From: Cylindrotheca closterium
Lineage: Eukaryota > Bacillariophyta > Bacillariophyceae > Bacillariales > Bacillariaceae
Reading direction: 5' to 3'
Assembly: GCA_933822405.4 (NCBI GenBank)
Contig: CAKOGP040002424.1
Coordinates: 310,395 to 374,394, forward strand
DNA: 64,000 nucleotides
Position numbers and translations under genes: made by a program. Shown piece by piece: positions 21,301 through 31,521 of the stretch (position 1 is its first letter; every line of letters begins with the position of its first letter). The notes beneath the pieces are model-generated. The model searched no databases. It was given only the letters and a program-made list of their open reading frames with translations, and was not told the DNA's origin.

Positions 21301-23356
21301 TCGAGTCATTGTCGGCCAGAGCCGCTCGAGCTGCTTCCAGTGTATCATCCGCCCATTCAAAGTGATTGCACTGTTCTCCCCGAGGCATGGAGCAAGCATA
21401 AAACTTGCGGCCCTTGTTGCCAGTCGAAGTCTTCTTTACCACAACCAGTTTGCAAGGTTTTTGGTGCCTTGCACACTTTGGAAGTGTACAAGTTGTTGAG
21501 GGTGGTGCCTTTGACTTTGGATCTTTGCTCTTTGTTTGTTGTGACGATGACTTTTTATCATGAAAGACTCCATCCATATAGTCGTCCAATGGATCCAGAC
21601 CCGTTCGCTTGGAGGTATAAAAGTTACCCGCACTACTGCGAGATTCATAGGAATCCTTTTTCCAACTATTGTTCTTACCATCACCATTTTCCTTTCCATT
21701 TCGTTCCTGGTACCGTTCTTCCCACCGGCTTCTTTTCTTCTTGTTCTTGGCTCCACGACAAGACCCTGCACTATTGCGCATGTTGAGTCGTACAAAGTTA
21801 TCATTGACCTTGCTTGGTTTTTGCGATCGTGACGAAGAGAAAGAAAATTTTGAATCAGATGCGGTTGGTGGTTTGTTCATCTCATTGCTCATCTTGCTTT
21901 TTGACGGCAACTTGTTGCCACTTTGTTTCTCCTTGGCCCTAATTTCCTCCTCCTCTCTTTGAGCCATGACAACATCTGAGCGACGTTGATAGGCAGGTGG
22001 TGGAACGGAAGGAGTATCCTTTGGAGCAGCGGGAGCCTTAAAGGATACTTTCTTTTTGTCATCGTTCAATCCAACAAGTAGCTGGTGAGTAGCTTCGGTC
22101 GATTTTAAGAGCGAGGCGGTCGTGAAGATTGTCTTTTTCTTCTTGACAGGTTGTTTGGGCTTTTGTAGCTGCTGCGGTTGCGTTGTGGATAACGGCGTGG
22201 GCGTCTTTTCTGGTGACGCTACCACCTTTACCACTTGTATATCGTCATCATCATCGTCGTCGTCGTCACTACCCGAAAACCCATCGTCGTAATGCACATT
22301 GGTGGTAGCACTCGGCTGTTTGGGTGTTGGAATGATGGGGGCATCGGGAGGAGGAGGAGGAAGCACGTTGACAATTTCAATATCATCATCGTCATCATCG
22401 TCCTTATTATCATTTTGCACTGAACAAGGGAAGGGTCGTCGATGGTCAACGGTGCTGTGACTGTTGCTCCGGTAGTTCTTGTGCTTGGAACCGAGGCGGA
22501 GTCCCATAAGCGGTTTCGAAGTTGCTGCTTTGCCAATGATGTTGTTATTGGACATTGTGTTTGCTTCTACTTCTCTTCTTGTTGCTGTTGCCGTTTTCGC
22601 CGTTGACAGTGGTTCAGCAGTAGCAAAGCCTAGCCGTGTTCCAGTTTGGGCGAGGCTGTCGGTCGGTATGGAAGACGAAAAGAATGGAGACTTGTTGCTC
22701 ATGGTGGTGGCCAGCCTTGGTTTCTTGTGAATAACATTGTTTGTTCCAATAGCAGCAGTATCCTCCACATTTCGAATGAGGGTACTCAGCGAAGTCCTTT
22801 TCGTCTTTGTAATACTTGGCTTGGAATGTTTTGTTTGGAAACCAGACAAGGAACTCTTCTTGGCTGCCGTTTTCGATTTTCGAAATCCGGGAACATTGGC
22901 CAACCCACCAAGTCTACTACTGCTACCAATGCCACTAGTGCTTCTCTTGCTGCTATCATGGTTGTTATTACTGCTGCTGTTTTGAATCATTCGAGACCAT
23001 TGATTCTTCATGGTGGATGCTGCCTGTGCGGTTGACCTTGCAAATGGACTGGTAGTCGTCGAATTCGTTCCTCTGGATAGTGAATTTGTCAATCGATTGG
23101 AGCTGTTACTGCTGTTGCTACTTCTACCGCTTGTAGAGGCACTTGAATGTAAACTGGGCTTGTTGCCTGGATTGTTTGGAAACAAGGAGAGACTAGTTTG
23201 CTTTTTTCGTTTCATTTGGAGCAGCTTCTTCTTATGACGTTTTTGGGCGTCACTGCCATCCAAAATGCGTTCCAATGCTACAGTACTGGCCGGCTTTGCA
23301 GCAGGTGCCACTTTCGTAGCAGCCAGAAGCGGTCGTTTTCGAGATGGAATTGGCAT
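18354..23356 (-). CDS. RecQ-family helicase with GRF zinc finger and SAP domain
   Basis: Exons 23356-20699, 20617-20105, 20029-19811 and 19748-18354 give 1,594 residues; introns of 81, 75 and 62 bp, all phase 0. Residues 1-600 are low complexity with Ser, Asn and Asp runs. A GRF-type zinc finger lies near 620-670 ([23 protein letters not shown]), a SAP DNA-binding motif near 700-740 ([20 protein letters not shown]), then the helicase: Walker [12 protein letters not shown] near 853, [30 protein letters not shown] and [11 protein letters not shown]. No RQC zinc cluster is obvious after the helicase core, which is more like RECQL4 than BLM/WRN; the C-terminal 400 residues are otherwise unrecognised. 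RecQ enzymes unwind DNA during replication and recombination repair. The start is the first ATG after an upstream open stretch. Confidence 0.92.
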
Positions 23357-23840
23357 TTTGCTGTACCGGTATGGATTCAATTGAATTGAGTTTAATTGAA
23401 TTTAATTGACGTTGCCGACAACTGTGTGGCAAGAAAGTGCAACCAACGTTTGACACAGTGTCAAAATAAAAGCAACCGTTCTCTTTTTCTCCGTCTTGCT
23501 TCAAGTGTACCTGTACTTAGATCTTATCAAAGCGCCAAGAGATGGAAGCACAAGGTAGTTTGGGTGTTGTGGGTTTCGTGTTGCTACAGTAGTTGCTTTG
23601 TCTTGTTCGTTTTGCTTGAAGAAGCAAACTCATCACAAATAAAACCGAGCAATTTGTACGAAGGGAGGGGCTGGCTGGCGTGTTACGGTTATGGCGCGAA
23701 ACATGGTCGAATGGGTCGTCTGAGAACATCAACACATCATCCATCGTCACATCACCATCACCATCCAACCAACCGAGCTTTTTATTGTACAGCAGCCAGT
23801 GCCTGCGGAACTCTCGATCAGCATCATCCTTTCAGTGGGT
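23357..23840. other. Divergent intergenic region of 484 bp
   Basis: It lies between the RecQ and DTW genes. It contains a repeated AATTGA word next to the RecQ start (23378-23410) and a TACCGGTAC just upstream of the RecQ ATG. The plus-strand frame through it shows no domain and no conserved features. Confidence 0.6.
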
Positions 23841-25157
23841 ATGCGAACATTCCTTCAATCTTGGAACAAGTTTGGAACATCAAAATACTATTTGGAAATG
23901 AGAAACCACAGCAAGAAACGAGGAACATGTTGCACTATACTGTGGTTGACAACGACGACATCCTTCTACGATGGAGAGGCACTGTCCATAATAAATTCAC
24001 AAAAAGCATCACCCAAACGATGGAGGCAAAGATTAGGACGACATTTCACTCCACATACTGCCACAAGATTTCATTCAACTGCTCTTGGATCATCGTCATC
24101 TTCCTCAACAGCAACAACAACTCCACCTCTCGATTGCTTGGATCCTGATTTCTTTCTACAACAGGTAGAAACAAGCGTTCGCAATGCGTTGTCCCAATTT
24201 CCGGACCACGACACCCAAAATGACAGCAATATCCAAGCAGCCCAAAAAGAGTTTCTTCTCACCTTGGACGGTCCTCAACGGGAATCCTTTGGTGTGGCTC
24301 AGAATTTGCATCAACGCTTGTCTGGTTTGCGAAAGAACAATGACTGTCCTCGATGTTGGATGCAGCGAGCCCATTGTATTTGTCAGGATTGTCCTCCCAT
24401 TTCTACTTCCACCTCTGCACCTCTATTGCCCCAACTCGACCGCATATTTGTAATCATGCACCACAAGGAAATTGCCATGAAGGTCGATACCGCCAAACTC
24501 ATCTTGGGCGCCTTTCCCGACAAGTGTCGGCTGGTGGTGGCTGGGATTGGTCCCGAGTATCAAGCATCCATGAAGGAACTTTACGAGGCAATGGAACTAA
24601 AGTCGTCAGCGAATGATGGTGATGACAATGATGACAACAAGAACTGTTTGGTGCTCTTTCCAGATGAGAATGCAAAATCCATTCAAGAGATTTTGGTGCA
24701 AGATTATCATGGACAGCTGCCGAATATGTCCAATGATGATGATGGTTCAGAGGTAAACGAGAAGATGGAAAACTACCAACCTTATGATTTGATTGTCCTG
24801 GATGGGACCTGGGCCCAGGCCCGAAAAATACACACCAAGTACATTGCACCCATGGAACAAGGAGGACCCAGGAGGGTCCAACTTAGTGAATCGGCCGTGG
24901 AAACGTTACAAGGGGCAAACGATCAATCGGGTCATCAGCTCCGGAGGCATACAGTGGCGTGGAGACAAGTGGGGACCTACGAGGCAACCAGGCTATTCTT
25001 GAAGGATTTGGAGCAAGCTCTGCCTAGGGATGATTTGCTTTTGTCCTCCAGTTCGGAGTTGAACCTTTCAGCCGAACCGGTTTGGAAACAAATTGCCAAG
25101 TATCAATCAATTTCCAATGAGGCAGCAAGGAGAGAGATGGGTCCACCAAGAGAGTAA
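23841..25157 (+). CDS. DTW-domain protein, probable tRNA uridine aminocarboxypropyltransferase (DTWD2/TapT-like)
   Basis: From the first in-frame ATG the product is 438 residues; a second ATG at 23898 is equally possible. The first 95 residues are basic, Ser/Thr-rich and acid-poor, resembling an organelle presequence. The DTW domain follows: zinc-type cysteines CPRCWMQRAHCICQDC, IFVIMHHKE, and the namesake motif as LIVLDGTWAQARKI. DTW proteins transfer the aminocarboxypropyl group of S-adenosylmethionine to uridine (acp3U) in tRNA. Acidic inserts (GDDNDDNKN and NDDDGSE) interrupt the domain and are low-complexity expansions. The last 69 codons, the stop and the 3' flank are duplicated directly downstream. 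The gene converges on the sterol-sensing-domain gene. Confidence 0.85.
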   Translation: MRTFLQSWNKFGTSKYYLEMRNHSKKRGTCCTILWLTTTTSFYDGEALSIINSQKASPKRWRQRLGRHFTPHTATRFHSTALGSSSSSSTATTTPPLDCLDPDFFLQQVETSVRNALSQFPDHDTQNDSNIQAAQKEFLLTLDGPQRESFGVAQNLHQRLSGLRKNNDCPRCWMQRAHCICQDCPPISTSTSAPLLPQLDRIFVIMHHKEIAMKVDTAKLILGAFPDKCRLVVAGIGPEYQASMKELYEAMELKSSANDGDDNDDNKNCLVLFPDENAKSIQEILVQDYHGQLPNMSNDDDGSEVNEKMENYQPYDLIVLDGTWAQARKIHTKYIAPMEQGGPRRVQLSESAVETLQGANDQSGHQLRRHTVAWRQVGTYEATRLFLKDLEQALPRDDLLLSSSSELNLSAEPVWKQIAKYQSISNEAARREMGPPRE

Positions 25158-25470
25158 GACGTCGACTCAAAACAATCAAAACAATCCAACATGCTGAAAA
25201 ATATGAAAGTACAGTGGCGTGGAGACAAGTGGGGACCTACGAGGCAACCAGGCTATTCTTGAAGGATTTGGAGCAAGCTCTGCCTAGGGATGATTTGCTT
25301 TTGTCCTCAAGTTCGGAGTTGAACCTTTCAGCCGAACCGGTTTGGAAACAAATTGCCAAGTATCAATCAATATCCAATGAGGCAGCAAGGAGAGAGATGG
25401 GTCCACCAAGAGAGTAAGACGTCGACTCAAAACAAACAAAACAATCCAACATGCTGAAAAATATGAAAGA
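24951..25470 (+). repeat. 260-bp direct tandem duplication
   Basis: Copies 24951-25210 and 25211-25470 abut. I find three substitutions within the copies (CTCCAG/CTCAAG, ATTTCC/ATATCC, CAATCA/CAAACA) plus the final base, about 98.5% identity. Each copy holds the last coding part of the DTW gene, its stop codon and some 3' flank. Confidence 0.95.
25211..25417 (+). pseudogene. Duplicated 3' fragment of the DTW-domain gene
   Basis: The second repeat copy keeps the C-terminal reading frame open to the same stop, but it begins after the first copy's stop codon with no ATG and no domain core. It is a gene fragment; it could act only as additional 3' UTR or by readthrough. Confidence 0.85.
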
Positions 25471-25545
25471 ATAGAATAGAATTTTTGTTATGAAAATTTT
25501 ACTTTTAAAACTAAAATATATAGATTCATCTAATATATACCATCC

Positions 25546-28500
25546 TTAACGAGAGCTTTCAGTCGTGAGCTCGGTACCGTCTCTCTTTTTCTTCGGAGTA
25601 ACGCTGTCGTCTTCTGATCCACCAAAGCCAAGCTTCGCCTTGATCAAATCAGCCATGTAGGTTGGATTCGAAGGACCAACACAATCAGTCAGAGTCAAAA
25701 AGACAATGAACGATCCAACAGTGGCTTGGATAATGGTCATGAACAAAATTAAGGCAAACTTCTGGAAAAAGTTGATGACAGTGAACAACATAATGATAGC
25801 AGCGGCAATAGTGGTCACGCCGGCTGCCAAGATCGAAGGACCCATGCGGATCAAGGCTTGTTGAGTACGTTCGTGGCGGTCTACATCTCCGTGAGCGTGA
25901 GAATAAGCATGGCAAAAGTGGATCACAAAGTCCACAGAGACTCCAATGAGAATGGCAAAGCAGATCGATTCCAAAAATCCGAGGGTCCAACCAAGAGCCA
26001 CAAGAGTTGATGTCACCGATGTCAAGACGTAACCGATGGTGAATGTGGCAAAGAATGTAAGCGAAAAGGAGTAGGAACTCAAGAAAATGACAATCGCGGC
26101 AGTGGCCAAGGCAATGGACGCACTTCCGGTTGCAGTAGTAAGCATTTGTCTGTTCGTGTCGAACCACCAGAAGGTTTGGGATGAGAAGATGACCTTGTTT
26201 GCAGTCTCTGGTGCGGTAGCAGACTTGGCGGTCATCCAACCGTCGATAGTGTTGTATTCATTCTCAAGGTCGTCGAAGGGACTGTCGAAACGGATGCGGA
26301 TTGCGAATTCCATCATGATGATTCGGACCTTATTGTCCACGGAAAGGACGGTATCTTCCTCGTTTTGTGCAGCCCATTCCATCAAGCAAGCATCAAAGTT
26401 AGCCTCTGGAACTGGAATGCCACTTGCTCCACCGCACTTGGACGCATAACCTGCATCTGGACTCTCTTTAGCAGACTCAGTCTGCAGCCAAGCCGCAAAT
26501 CGGTTGATTGGGCATTCGTAATCAACACTAGCAGGAGCTAAAAACTCTTCGGCAAACGCTTCAGGGCAGAAAGATTCCAGGAATCTTTGACTCGCTTCAG
26601 GTGCAGCATCAAAGGTGTTGTCAAGAACAAGTTGGGACCACTTCTTTGGGTTGTTTTGGTCTCCTGTATCAGCTGGTTCGATTCCAAAAGCGACAAGAAT
26701 TGTGCTGCCGCCTGACTTATCGAGACTCGATTGAAGAAGGTTGTCACGCCAAAGGAAGTTTTCTTCAAACTGAATGGCATCCTCTCCAACAAGACGAACT
26801 TCGGCACTTGTTGGAAGTTTGAGAGTTGTTGCACCCCAGCAGGCCAAAGCGAATCCAATAAGAGACAAAGCCATGAGACCCCAACGGAACTTGTGAAGAA
26901 TGTTGTAGTATCCAAAGAGGATTCTGTGGATGAGGCTCATTTTGTTTTCGTCTTCCAAACTATCCTCCCCTTCCTCCTTTTTGCCGCAATTGCAAGCATT
27001 GCAGCAATTAGATTTATCTGCCCGAAGCTTGGAGTCGTAAATACACAAGGCAGGGAAGACAAGCATACAGCACATCAAGTAGTCAAACATGATGAGCAAA
27101 CCGCAAAAGATTGCAAACATTTTGATCTGTAGGGTATTTCAAAGAATCTGGGTGAGCAAAGATCCTGGAAGCAAGCTTGCACACAACAGAGATACTCACA
27201 GGTGCCACTGGGCAGATAGCAGTTCCGAAGAAAGCAATCGCAGTGGTGATGGTAGTTAGGAACATGGCTCCTGCGGCATCTGGAAAGGCAATGGCTGCAA
27301 TGATTTCAGTGTCAGCGTCTGGATTCTCGATACGTGCGTTCTTCCATTTGTCAACAGCTACAAAGATGTCGTCAGCTCCAAGAGCAAAGACAACAAAGAC
27401 TCCGATAAAGTTCAAAAAGGGGAAGAAATCAAGACCACCAAGAAGGGTGTAGACAAAGAAGGAAAGCGGGAAACTGAGAATAATCTGTAGCAGACCAATA
27501 CCAGTGATGAAAGGACTCTTGGTGTGAACGAGAATGGCAATTGCGGTGATGAAAGCAGAAGCGCAAGCCAATGCCATGTCACGACCAACAACTGAATCAG
27601 TGAAGATTTTGCTACACAAAAAGTGTCAGTAATCAATATCAAGAAGAAAGGCGTCAAGTAAACAATTGAAACTCACTTGAATCCTTCGTATTGAGTATCA
27701 TAGGCACCATAAACAACATCTTCAACTCCCTGATCGAATTGATCAACGAAATCATACATGACTTTTGGATCGGCGTTGGTTGCAAAGATCGACGAAGTGT
27801 ACGTCATGAACTTTGTGCTATCAAAGTTCTCCTCCACAAGTGCAGCAGTGAAACCAGGAGGACAAGATGTAGGCATTGTGAAACCGTCCTTGTCGTACAC
27901 TTCCTTCAAATCTTTGGTACATGCCGCCCACGAGTTTTCTGTTGCAGCTTGGTATTGGGTCCAACCTTCGCTGAGCTGTTGACAGGTCATTGAAAATCCA
28001 TTCTCCACCACAATGCGCGCAAAGAGGACAGGACTGTAAGGAGGTAGACAACCTTCTTGGCATCCAAAGCAAAAGTTGTTGGCTTCCAAAACTCGCTGAG
28101 TGTTCTCTTCTGCAACGCAAATATCCTTGATCATGTTAGGACTGAGAAGAGTGGTAGAAGGGTTTTCGGTCTTCCAGATAGGCCAAAGATGTTCTTCATA
28201 GAGTAGATCCGTAATGTTGGCATACCAACCAATGTTACAGTTGGGAAGACCAGCAATAAGGCGTTGTCCGAGATCCGCCACATCCAAATCCAAAGTCGCT
28301 TGAAGGTCGCGGTGACTGGTCTCAAGGTACCACTGGGATTCCTCGCTCTCGATTGACTTCAACCGACGGCTCAGACCATCATCGGTTCCATCATCCCCTA
28401 GACTCTCAGTTTGCCATCCCGGCTGGACGTTCGAAAGCAAATCTCTCCATCTTGGTTCACCTTCGGCAAAGAGCTCGTCCTTGAATCTGCTCACAAGCAA

Positions 28501-29040
28501 AAGCTGTGTTTGCTTGTTGGCAATATCGGTTCCACGACTTTGCCAGCCTGCATTGTCCACGTTTGCATCAAATCCTCCCACTGTGAATCCCTAATAATAA
28601 TAATGATGATGATCACATTAGACAAATGGCTAAACACTGGAAAATAATACAGTTTGCAGAACAAAAATGCGACTTACCACCACAGAAAGAATGACCGAAA
28701 CGAGCAGCGTGGTCGACAAGAAAATTCTTGGAATACGAGCAATTCGCATAGATTGACGTTCCCAAAAGCCGTCGTTCACAACCGTTGGTGCAGTCGAATG
28801 GGAAATTCGTTTCACGTCCTTGTTGGAAGCCCCAGAGACTCGCTTTGGTGCAACAGAACCTGATTCTCCCATGGCGGATTTGGAAAGAGAGAGTCTTGTG
28901 ATGGACAATTTCGAAGTTCGTTTGGGAGGTGGGGTTTCTTCGTCGCTCTCCGACTCAGAATCGATTTGAGAGCCTCGAAATCCCTCTGGCTCAGCGCTCA
29001 ACCGCTTGCTAGGGCGATCCGTTTCGTCCTTCTTTGGCAT
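25546..29040 (-). CDS. Patched/Dispatched-type membrane protein with sterol-sensing domain
   Basis: Exons 29040-28678, 28590-27677, 27611-27200 and 27126-25546 give 1,089 residues; introns 87, 65 and 73 bp. A charged cytosolic N-terminus (about 95 residues) precedes the first membrane helix (IFLSTTLLVSVILSVV), then a large Cys-containing luminal domain. The sterol-sensing domain follows, with five helices and the family motif GADDIFVAVDKW. After a cytosolic loop come helix LMALSLIGFALACWGA, a second luminal domain, and a five-helix block ending near the C-terminus (ICFAILIGVSVDFVIHF). This 1+5+1+5 plan is that of RND-type Patched, Dispatched and NPC1 proteins, which move sterols or lipid-linked cargo using ion gradients. 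Cargo is unknown. A frame extends upstream of the ATG but without another ATG. Confidence 0.92.
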
Positions 29041-29656
29041 TGTTTTGTTTCGGAAGTTTCCAAGGGCTGTGTGGAGAATTTTTTTTATGTGTCGTACAGT
29101 ACAATTGCCAATCTGATCTGACGCAGTTTTGGGTTGCGGGGTGGTGGTACAAATGGAACTTACTTTGTCAACGAGGTTTTCTGCGTGAAGCGCGATCTGA
29201 GACAGTCCAATCGTACGAATTTCCGGCACGTGAGCAAGAAGATTGGAATTCGGGGGATCAAAATTGGAGTCAAAGGAGTCAATGGAAACCAATTTGCCGC
29301 TCGTTTCCTGTCGGCCCACGATTTGACCCACTTTTGGACATTCCCACAACAAGTCTTGCAATTCCTAGGACCTCGGTCGAAAGAGCTGCCTATTCCCACT
29401 GTGATAGAATCAATCTTGATACCCTTTTAGTTTTGTTGTCTACGGTACTCTTAATCAATTGTATATGTGCTAGATTCCAGTGTCCTCAGCAGGTGGCTGG
29501 AGCACGGCAGTAACTTCAATGTAGCATACTGTTGCTAGTGCCGTTGAATGAATACTACTACTGGCTCCGATTGGTGTACTCTTTGCCAGTTTCCTCTCGG
29601 TATCCAGTACCAGTACAACTGGCATCAAATGAACTGTAGCTTTCAGGCTACCTTGT
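29041..29656. other. Intergenic region of 616 bp
   Basis: It lies between two minus-strand genes and carries the promoter of the sterol-sensing-domain gene. No gene is supported. GTAC occurs near 29440 and twice near 29600. Confidence 0.6.
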
Positions 29657-31033
29657 TTAGTCGCTATCACTATCCATCATCATTGCCGCAAAGACACCAC
29701 CTGCACCACCACTATTCTTGGATTTCCCTGCCTTCGATTTGGACTGAGTCTTTTTGGTGGACGACGAGGTTGCAATCCAAGCAGGCGCATGAGACTTGGA
29801 TGCTGGCTTTTTGGCGGCACCTTTTTTGGGTCTCGATGCGGCCACCCCTTGCAAGCTGTTGACTCGTTCCTCAAAGGACTCGTCATCTTCGAACCATCCT
29901 CGACTCTTTTGCTGAGGAACAAACAAAGATAGATGTGAACAAACGATGTGAGATAATTGGGAGGTTGTAGCTTCACTGATCCTATATAGATACACACTAC
30001 CACGTACCTCGAAATCGGCAATCTCCTCTTCGACCTCTTCTTTCCGAGCCAACGCTTTTGATTCCTTCAGGCTCAACAAGCGCCCAGCTGCCGCATCAAC
30101 TACATCGGACAAGGACAGCAGCTCGGCTCGCAGTGTCAAGATTTCGGTTTCGTGCTTCAGCTTGGGTAGCGGCTTGGGCGTAATCCCTGACAACATTTCC
30201 TTCCTTGCTTCTAGCTTTGCTTTCATTCCGTTGAGTTTCTCTGCTTTCTTTCCTTCGGCTTCCTCAAGTTCTGCTGATACCTTTTCGAGACGCTCGCTTA
30301 CTTGAGACAGGAGCTGCTTCTTCTCCCGACTGGTGATTCCACCTTCTTCCACCTGGCTGTGCATGAGATCCTTCACAATACCTTGCTTCTCGTCCAATGA
30401 ATCAGATGACACGGAATCGTAAAATTCTTGTTCTCCATCCGTTAGCGGTGTCCCTGTCACCAGTTTCTGATCCAATTCTTCCAGCATAGTTTTTATGTTT
30501 GAGAGTGCTCCCATACATTCCTTCTTTTCACTCCAGGAAGGACATTTGCTCTTGGTCATGTTTTTGAATACTGCGTTGGAAGTGCTGACAATGAGATCTT
30601 CTACACTTCCCTTTGCAATTACAGGTACAGTTGAAGCCTGGTTGGAACCTGTTCCGTCGCCCGATGCTGGTGCATCGTCCTCCTGTATTCTTGGAAAGAC
30701 CACGACAGTCTTGAGGTTCTTGCCCGTATCGTGTTGGAGCTTGAAGGAAGCCGCACACTCCTTGACGCAACTAGCACCTCGATCGTCTTCAAATCCAAGG
30801 TCTCGCAACGCAGACGTCACTGCCTTGGCAGCGTCAGCATCATACTTTTGCCGTCCCAATTTGCCAGCTCCAGTCACAAAGGTGATCCGAATCATTTCCT
30901 GAATTGGCAAGGGATCTTGGAAGGCGCTGGTGATGTTGTTGGTGATAGTAGTGACATTCTGTCCACCCAAGTCGAATGTAGATGACTCTGTAGATCCTCG
31001 GATGGAGGCGGCTAGTCCACTGGCATTTGTCAT
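29657..31033 (-). CDS. Coiled-coil protein of unknown function
   Basis: Exons 31033-30008 and 29911-29657 give 426 residues. The 96-bp intron (GAG|GTACGT to CTCAG|CAA) is a multiple of three without a stop, so an unspliced message would add 32 residues. The first 110 residues look like a small alpha/beta domain (ITFVTGAGKLGRQKYD; ALRDLGFEDDRGASC; LKTVVVFPRI). The middle is acidic and helical with strong coiled-coil character (SAELEEAEGKKAEKLNGMKA, ARKEEVEEEIADFE), and the C-terminus is Lys/Ser/Pro-rich, ending DSDSD. I do not recognise the family. The start is the first ATG; an upstream open stretch has none. It is divergent from the RING/MYND gene. Confidence 0.8.
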   Translation of the reverse strand: MTNASGLAASIRGSTESSTFDLGGQNVTTITNNITSAFQDPLPIQEMIRITFVTGAGKLGRQKYDADAAKAVTSALRDLGFEDDRGASCVKECAASFKLQHDTGKNLKTVVVFPRIQEDDAPASGDGTGSNQASTVPVIAKGSVEDLIVSTSNAVFKNMTKSKCPSWSEKKECMGALSNIKTMLEELDQKLVTGTPLTDGEQEFYDSVSSDSLDEKQGIVKDLMHSQVEEGGITSREKKQLLSQVSERLEKVSAELEEAEGKKAEKLNGMKAKLEARKEMLSGITPKPLPKLKHETEILTLRAELLSLSDVVDAAAGRLLSLKESKALARKEEVEEEIADFEVRGSVYLYRISEATTSQLSHIVCSHLSLFVPQQKSRGWFEDDESFEERVNSLQGVAASRPKKGAAKKPASKSHAPAWIATSSSTKKTQSKSKAGKSKNSGGAGGVFAAMMMDSDSD

Positions 31034-31521
31034 GGTGCAAAACAAACTGTTGATGGGAAGCTAATCGAATACAGTACAGTGTGAATGCTACAGTACAGTG
31101 TATTGTGACGACGATATGAATATTGAGCTTCTCAATATCCCGGGCTGAATCGAAGTGGTCGGCTCCCCATCAACCAACAAAAAGAACAACGAAGAAAATG
31201 GATGTAGGAAACTATTGTAGTAGCTATTTTTTCCAACAGGTCTACCTTTGATTGCAAATCAGTTTGCAAACCGCAACCTACTGTACGCTATATATATACC
31301 GGCAAGGCAGTGGTGGGATGTCGGGAATTTATGACTGTGACTGTGGAGAGATACTGTATGGGGCTCTTTTTGTTGCACCAACAGCAAGTGTTTCACAGTA
31401 AGCACTCTACCGACCGACCGACCGACGAAGTCCTTCGTGTTGCGGACGAATACTCGTCGTTTGTGGTTTGCCATTCGGCTTTCAACCGGAATGAATCAAG
31501 AGATACACTGTTGAAGAAACC
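31034..31521. other. Divergent promoter region of 488 bp
   Basis: It contains two copies of the word TACAGTACAGTGT (around 31072 and 31090), a TATATATA stretch near 31290 and an ACCG tetranucleotide run near 31410. No coding evidence. Confidence 0.6.

Noticed and set aside
23396..24148. 250-codon plus-strand frame upstream of and overlapping the DTW gene
   Set aside because: It lies in another frame and overlaps the DTW start; composition is His/Ser low complexity with no domain.
25214..25417. Separate small gene after the DTW gene
   Set aside because: It is the duplicated C-terminal fragment and begins at GTG without an ATG.
28630..29361. Longer N-terminus for the sterol-sensing-domain protein
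   Set aside because: The frame upstream of 29040 contains no ATG; the extension would need a TTG start. MPKKDETD at 29040 is the first ATG.
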